Source of the DNA: Pseudomonadota bacterium
GTDB lineage: Bacteria; Pseudomonadota; Gammaproteobacteria; Pseudomonadales; Pseudomonadaceae
Length of the DNA stretch: 8,010 bases
Assembly (NCBI GenBank): GCA_023388335.1
Contig: JAEWGL010000168.1
Coordinates: 1-8,010 of the forward strand
Direction: 5' to 3'
The notes under the pieces are model-generated. The model saw only the letters and a program-made list of their open reading frames with translations, searched no databases and had not been told where the DNA came from. Positions within the stretch are counted from its first letter, which is position 1. The number at the start of each line of letters is the position of its first letter. Below are positions 5,517 through 8,010 of the stretch, one piece after another. A program made the position numbers and the translations under genes.

Positions 5517-5714
5517 TCAACCAGGGTCTTGGCCCTCAGAATTCAACGCCCACGCCGCATCGCCAACGCCAGCGCGCTTGGCGATGATCGCAAAATCCGT
5601 ACAGATCCATTTGCCGCTGTGCCAGGCATCGCCCAGCACGCTGCCGGCCCGGGAATCGCAGCCGATGGGTAGTTGCTTGAGTGGCCAGGCGGCACAACAC
5701 ACGCCCTGCGCCAT
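5517..5714 (-). CDS. Doubtful small ORF (65 aa)
   Basis: The 65-residue frame from ATG 5714 reads MAQGVCCAAWPLKQLPIGC and ends near AWALNSEGQDPG. Its codons are GC-ending and host-like, and the peptide composition (WHSGKWICTDFAIIAKRAG) looks protein-like. There is no convincing ribosome binding site, and the presumed start lies beside a long hairpin. It may be a small conserved protein, the end of a degraded gene, or a chance frame. Nothing in it suggests a function. Confidence 0.3.
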   Translation of the reverse strand: MAQGVCCAAWPLKQLPIGCDSRAGSVLGDAWHSGKWICTDFAIIAKRAGVGDAAWALNSEGQDPG

Positions 5715-5718
5715 CAGG

Positions 5719-5749
5719 ATCGTCGCGCACCACGTGGATGCGCGACGAT
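5719..5749. repeat. Perfect 11-bp-stem hairpin
   Basis: ATCGTCGCGCA (5719-5729) and TGCGCGACGAT (5739-5749) are exact inverted arms. The nine-base loop itself contains the palindrome CCACGTGG. It lies about 50 bp past the end of the SapC-family gene, with no T-tract. It may end or stabilise that transcript, or be a REP-like element of a different type from the GTAG repeats near 7100. Confidence 0.6.
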
Positions 5750-5764
5750 GCCGAAGCACTATCC

Positions 5765-5789
5765 GGCGCGGCAGGCGGGCCGCCGCGCC
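5765..5789 (-). terminator. Weak terminator-like hairpin after SapC-family gene
   Basis: GGCGCGGC (5765-5772) and GCCGCGCC (5782-5789) form a perfect 8-bp GC stem with a nine-base loop, starting 12 bp past the stop codon of the SapC-family gene. No U-tract follows on the minus strand, so it is at best an imperfect intrinsic terminator or a 3'-end stabiliser acting with the hairpin at 5719-5749. Confidence 0.35.
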
Positions 5790-5800
5790 AGAGGCCCAGC

Positions 5801-6577
5801 TCAGGCGGCGTCGCGCTCGGCCTGGCGGCGGGTCAGATCGTTGAAGCGACCCAGCGACATCAGGTGCTGGTGGATCAGCGCCAGCCAGCCGCTGCGGTGC
5901 CACTCAACCACCGTGGCTTCCGGCAGTGCGACGAACTTCTCCACGTCCACCACGAAGAAGCCGTTGAGGTTGAACTCACGGCCATCGGGCAGGCGGATGG
6001 TGGCGTTGCGCTCGACCAGCAGGTCGGCGTCCAACAGTGCCTTGGAGAAGGTCTGGGTCTGCGCGTGCTCGCGGGTGTACTGGCCGCAGAAATCCAGCGC
6101 CTGCTGGACGATGTCGGCAGCCTTGCCGTCCACGAACAGCGGCTGGCCTTCATCGCCACCACGCGCAATGCGCGGGCTGTCTTCGTCGATGCCCAGCAGG
6201 AAATCGTTGCCCTCGCCCGTATCGATGAAGATGAAGGGGTGGCGACGCAGGTAGGCCGGGATGTAGGTGTCGTCCGCCCACAGGCCATCGGTGATGAACA
6301 GGTTGTCGGTGGTCACGCCCACGGCCGCCATCGGCACGGCGGTCGGGCCAGCGAACAGAATCGGGAAATGGTGCAGTGCCAGCGAGAATTCGCCGAGCAC
6401 CAGCGGGATCGAGTTGCTGCTGGCAGCGAACTCCAGCTTGCCCGGCAGGATGCGCACGTCAGCGTGCCGGTCGGCCTGCAGCGGCACCGGGCGGGTGTAG
6501 AACAGGGGTGCGCCGCTCGGTGCAGCTTCGGTGGTGGTGTCGCTGGTGGTGGTCATCGTCAAAGCCATGTCGAACAT
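5801..6577 (-). CDS. SapC-family protein
   Basis: This encodes about 258 residues of the SapC family, named after a gene at the Campylobacter surface-layer locus and distinct from the SapC permease of the antimicrobial-peptide ABC transporter. The biochemical role of the family is not established. The family pattern is visible: FYTRPVPLQADRHADVRI near the N-terminus, VPLVLGEFSLALHHFPILF-like strands, LRRHPFIFID, and the C-terminal NGFFVVDVEKFVALPEATVV...WLALIHQHLMSLGRFNDL. No signal peptide or membrane segment is apparent. The start is uncertain among ATGs at 6577, 6568 and 6556; 6577 is chosen because GCAGG lies five bases upstream. The frame also extends to an upstream start at 6655, but that region looks non-coding. 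It sits 90 bp after the AT-hook-like gene on the same strand and may share its transcript. Confidence 0.85.
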   Translation of the reverse strand: MFDMALTMTTTSDTTTEAAPSGAPLFYTRPVPLQADRHADVRILPGKLEFAASSNSIPLVLGEFSLALHHFPILFAGPTAVPMAAVGVTTDNLFITDGLWADDTYIPAYLRRHPFIFIDTGEGNDFLLGIDEDSPRIARGGDEGQPLFVDGKAADIVQQALDFCGQYTREHAQTQTFSKALLDADLLVERNATIRLPDGREFNLNGFFVVDVEKFVALPEATVVEWHRSGWLALIHQHLMSLGRFNDLTRRQAERDAA

Positions 6578-6667
6578 GCACGCCTGCCATCCCGGGCGCG
6601 CCAGCGGGAACAACCTGAACCCCGCATTATCAACAAGCCGGGTGACAAGAGCCACCCCGACGAAGAT

Positions 6668-6940
6668 TTATTTCAGCTGCAGCGGATAGCGCTGCCACAG
6701 CACATGGACCAGGAAGCCGGCCAGTTCAGTGTCGCGGGCGCTGACCGCCGCGCGGATCTTGTCCAGCAGCACCATGTCGCTGCACGAGCGGACATCGGCG
6801 TGGTTGGCCTGCCCTGCCCTGCGCGCACGGTAGCGCGCAGCGCGCTGCGCATCGCTCATCGCGTACCCGAACTTGGGCGGCCGGCCGCGCTTGCGCGGCA
6901 GGGTCAGCTCCAGGGTTCCGGGGTCATTGTCATCACGCAT
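6668..6940 (-). CDS. Small AT-hook-like basic protein
   Basis: This encodes 90 residues from ATG 6940; a TTG at 6961 is an alternative. Residues 16-24 (RKRGRPPKF) form an AT-hook-like motif with the RGRP core, used elsewhere to bind the minor groove of A/T-rich DNA. A basic helix follows (MSDAQRAARYRARRAGQ, 28-44), then a helical C-terminus (56-86). It is probably a DNA-binding or nucleoid-associated small protein or a regulator, by motif only; no named family is recognised. No strong ribosome binding site is seen. It lies directly upstream of the SapC-family gene on the same strand, which makes a two-gene unit plausible. Codon use is host-like. Confidence 0.6.
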   Translation of the reverse strand: MRDDNDPGTLELTLPRKRGRPPKFGYAMSDAQRAARYRARRAGQANHADVRSCSDMVLLDKIRAAVSARDTELAGFLVHVLWQRYPLQLK

Positions 6941-7070
6941 GGCGGGTGCGGTCGGCGGCAAATCAACTGGGGGTGCGCAATTTATCGTGAGGCATCACTT
7001 TAATCCAGCTTTTTCTGCAGTTTTGTTGCAGTGCGGCGCGAGCCGGCGCGCGTAATGACGGACACGTCCA

Positions 7071-7093
7071 ATCCACGCATGGCGTGGATCTAC
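7071..7093 (-). repeat. SMAG/GTAG palindromic repeat, copy 1 (inverted)
   Basis: On the minus strand it reads GTAGATCCACGCC then ATGCGTGGAT, a 23-nt hairpin with GTAG at one end. It faces copy 2 across a short gap. This is the format of the SMAG elements of Stenotrophomonas maltophilia, REP-like repeats spread by RAYT transposases. Confidence 0.85.
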
Positions 7094-7102
7094 CACCCCA
7101 TT

Positions 7103-7125
7103 GTAGATCCATGCCATGCATGGAT
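7103..7125 (+). repeat. SMAG/GTAG palindromic repeat, copy 2
   Basis: GTAGATCCATGCC followed by ATGCATGGAT differs from copies 1 and 3 by a C-to-T change in one arm matched by a G-to-A change in the other, so the stem is preserved. It forms an inverted pair with copy 1. Confidence 0.85.
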
Positions 7126-7148
7126 ACGCATCGCACGTGCAGATACCA

Positions 7149-7171
7149 GTAGATCCACGCCATGCGTGGAT
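7149..7171 (+). repeat. SMAG/GTAG palindromic repeat, copy 3
   Basis: GTAGATCCACGCC followed by ATGCGTGGAT is identical to copy 1 read on the other strand. It lies just past the terminator of the EF-G gene, in the typical intergenic position of these repeats. Confidence 0.85.
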
Positions 7172-7192
7172 GCGCACAACACCTGCAGACAG

Positions 7193-7220
7193 AAAAAAGG
7201 GAGCCCGCGAACGGGCTCCC
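7193..7220 (-). terminator. Rho-independent terminator of the EF-G gene
   Basis: GGGAGCCCG (7199-7207) and CGGGCTCCC (7212-7220) make a perfect 9-bp stem with a four-base loop. Six A residues at 7193-7198 give the U-tract on the minus strand. It starts 11 bp past the EF-G stop codon and ends that transcript. Confidence 0.93.
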
Positions 7221-7231
7221 TGCTCCACTCA

Positions 7232-8010
7232 TCATGCAGCGCGCACGGGCTCGTAGCCGTGCAGGTGTGCTTCGCTGCTGGCGCGGCCCTGGCTGAGCGA
7301 GCGCAGCGAGGTGGTGTAACCCACCAGGTTGGCCAGCGGTGCAAAACCACTGACTTCGGCGCGACCGTCCTGGTCGTCGATGCGCGCGATGCGGCCATGG
7401 CGACGGTTGAGGTCGCCCACCACATCACCCACCGAGGCCGACGGCGAATGCACCGTCACTGCCATCACCGGTTCCAGCAGCTGCGTACCACCCGCCGCCA
7501 GCGCCGCCTTGATCGCCTCACCACCGGCACGGTGGAAGGCCATTTCCGAGGAATCCTTGGCGTGGGTTTCCCCATCCACCAGGCTTACCTCGATGCCCAC
7601 CACCGGATGTCCCTGCGGCCCGGTCGTCAGCGCCGCACGCACACCCTTTTCCACCGCAGCGATGAAGCTGCGCGGCACCACGCCACCGACGATGCGGTCG
7701 TTGAACACGACCTGGTCGTCCTCGCGCGGCACCACGTCCAGCACCACATGGGCAAACTGGCCTTGGCCGCCGTTCTGCTTTGACACCCGGCCAACCGCAC
7801 CGGACACCGCGCGCAACGGCGTTTCCTGGTAGGCCACGCGCGGCGCGCCAACGCCGATGTCGACGTTCCACTCGCTGCGCAGGCGCTCGACCATCACCTC
7901 CAGGTGCAGCTCGCCCATGCCCCAGACCAGGGTTTCACCACTGTCGCGCTCGGTTTCCACCTTGAACGACGGGTCTTCCTGGGCCAGGCTGGCCAGGCCC
8001 TGCGCCATGC
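7232..8010 (-). CDS. fusA: Elongation factor G paralogue, C-terminal part
   Basis: The gene continues past the right edge; the C-terminal 259 or so residues are visible and cover the end of domain III and domains IV and V of the GTPase that drives ribosome translocation or recycling. Clear EF-G motifs are MGELHLEVMVERL, SKQNGGQGQFAHV (domain IV tip region), AFHRAGGEAIKAA, LLEPVMAVTV, GDVVGDLNRRHGRI and VGYTTSLRSLSQGRAS. The end (EAHLHGYEPVRAA) differs from the usual YEEVP-type ending. Because the gene is followed by its own terminator and repeats rather than tuf, it is not the str-operon copy. It is therefore likely a second EF-G (EF-G2/FusA2 type). The GTPase domain lies outside the window, so the full subtype cannot be judged. 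Confidence 0.92.
   Translation of the reverse strand, partial: MAQGLASLAQEDPSFKVETERDSGETLVWGMGELHLEVMVERLRSEWNVDIGVGAPRVAYQETPLRAVSGAVGRVSKQNGGQGQFAHVVLDVVPREDDQVVFNDRIVGGVVPRSFIAAVEKGVRAALTTGPQGHPVVGIEVSLVDGETHAKDSSEMAFHRAGGEAIKAALAAGGTQLLEPVMAVTVHSPSASVGDVVGDLNRRHGRIARIDDQDGRAEVSGFAPLANLVGYTTSLRSLSQGRASSEAHLHGYEPVRAA

Noticed and set aside
5801..6577. SapC-family protein considered as the SapC permease of the peptide ABC transporter
   Set aside because: No transmembrane helices or permease motif; the sequence matches the unrelated surface-layer-locus SapC family.
5681..7003. Long plus-strand open frame (440 codons) across the SapC-family and AT-hook-like genes
   Set aside because: It is antisense to two genes with convincing family patterns; its product is low-complexity and rich in Arg, Gln, Ala and Gly, typical of a shadow frame in GC-rich DNA.
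7071..7171. Three similar palindromic repeats considered as a CRISPR array
   Set aside because: Spacing is uneven and short, one copy is inverted, and the GTAG ends identify SMAG repeats; no cas genes are present.
7031..7783. Plus-strand open frame of 250 codons opposite the EF-G gene
   Set aside because: It crosses the SMAG repeats and the terminator and is antisense to clear EF-G sequence; the product is His/Arg-rich without recognisable motifs.

Overview
The window looks like a Stenotrophomonas-type chromosome (Xanthomonadaceae) with a foreign block on its left side. From about 4350 to the right end, base composition and codon use are uniformly GC-rich. This part carries three copies of a 23-bp palindrome ending in GTAG, the signature of the SMAG repeats of Stenotrophomonas maltophilia. 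From the left end to about 4340 the DNA is visibly less GC-rich, with many A/T-ending codons, and it holds defence-type genes beside integron recombination signals.

Left to right. (1) 1-1190: one integron gene cassette. A gene for a zinc-ribbon plus DUF4145-type protein (105-992, +) is followed by attC-like recombination sites. The same TTGTTAG-S-CGG boundary sequence occurs near both ends (14-24 and 1180-1190). (2) 1282-4102, minus strand: a two-gene operon for a short prokaryotic Argonaute (MID-PIWI, 471 aa, catalytic residues lost). It is preceded by, and overlaps by 11 bp, a partner with an N-terminal SMEK-like putative nuclease domain fused to a C-terminal APAZ domain (471 aa). This is the architecture of short-pAgo immune systems of the SPARTA/SPARSA/SPARDA kind. 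The Argonaute would sense invader nucleic acid with a guide and unleash the effector. The effector type here does not look like TIR or SIR2, and it may not be the published DREN type either. (3) 4103-4350: the leader of that operon, with a perfect 16-bp tandem duplication that duplicates an extended -10-like motif. (4) 4351-4968: a tyrosine recombinase with a complete catalytic domain but no core-binding domain. (5) 5006-5033: a Xer dif-like site with a canonical XerC arm and centre, and an XerD arm whose last four bases differ. That is the pattern expected of an imported dif at the edge of an element that uses host XerCD. (6) 5056-7231: small secreted protein, a doubtful small ORF, a perfect long hairpin, a SapC-family protein and a small AT-hook-like protein. 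(7) 7071-7220: three SMAG repeats and a strong terminator. (8) 7232 to the right edge: the C-terminal part of an EF-G paralogue.

Taken together, the left 5 kb reads as a defence island built at, or next to, the chromosome dimer-resolution site, where integron cassettes, a short-Argonaute abortive-infection module and recombinase debris have accumulated beside ordinary housekeeping genes. The Argonaute/SMEK-APAZ pair is the main find. The integron and Xer signals explain how such DNA could have arrived. All functional statements are from sequence reading only; no database search was run.
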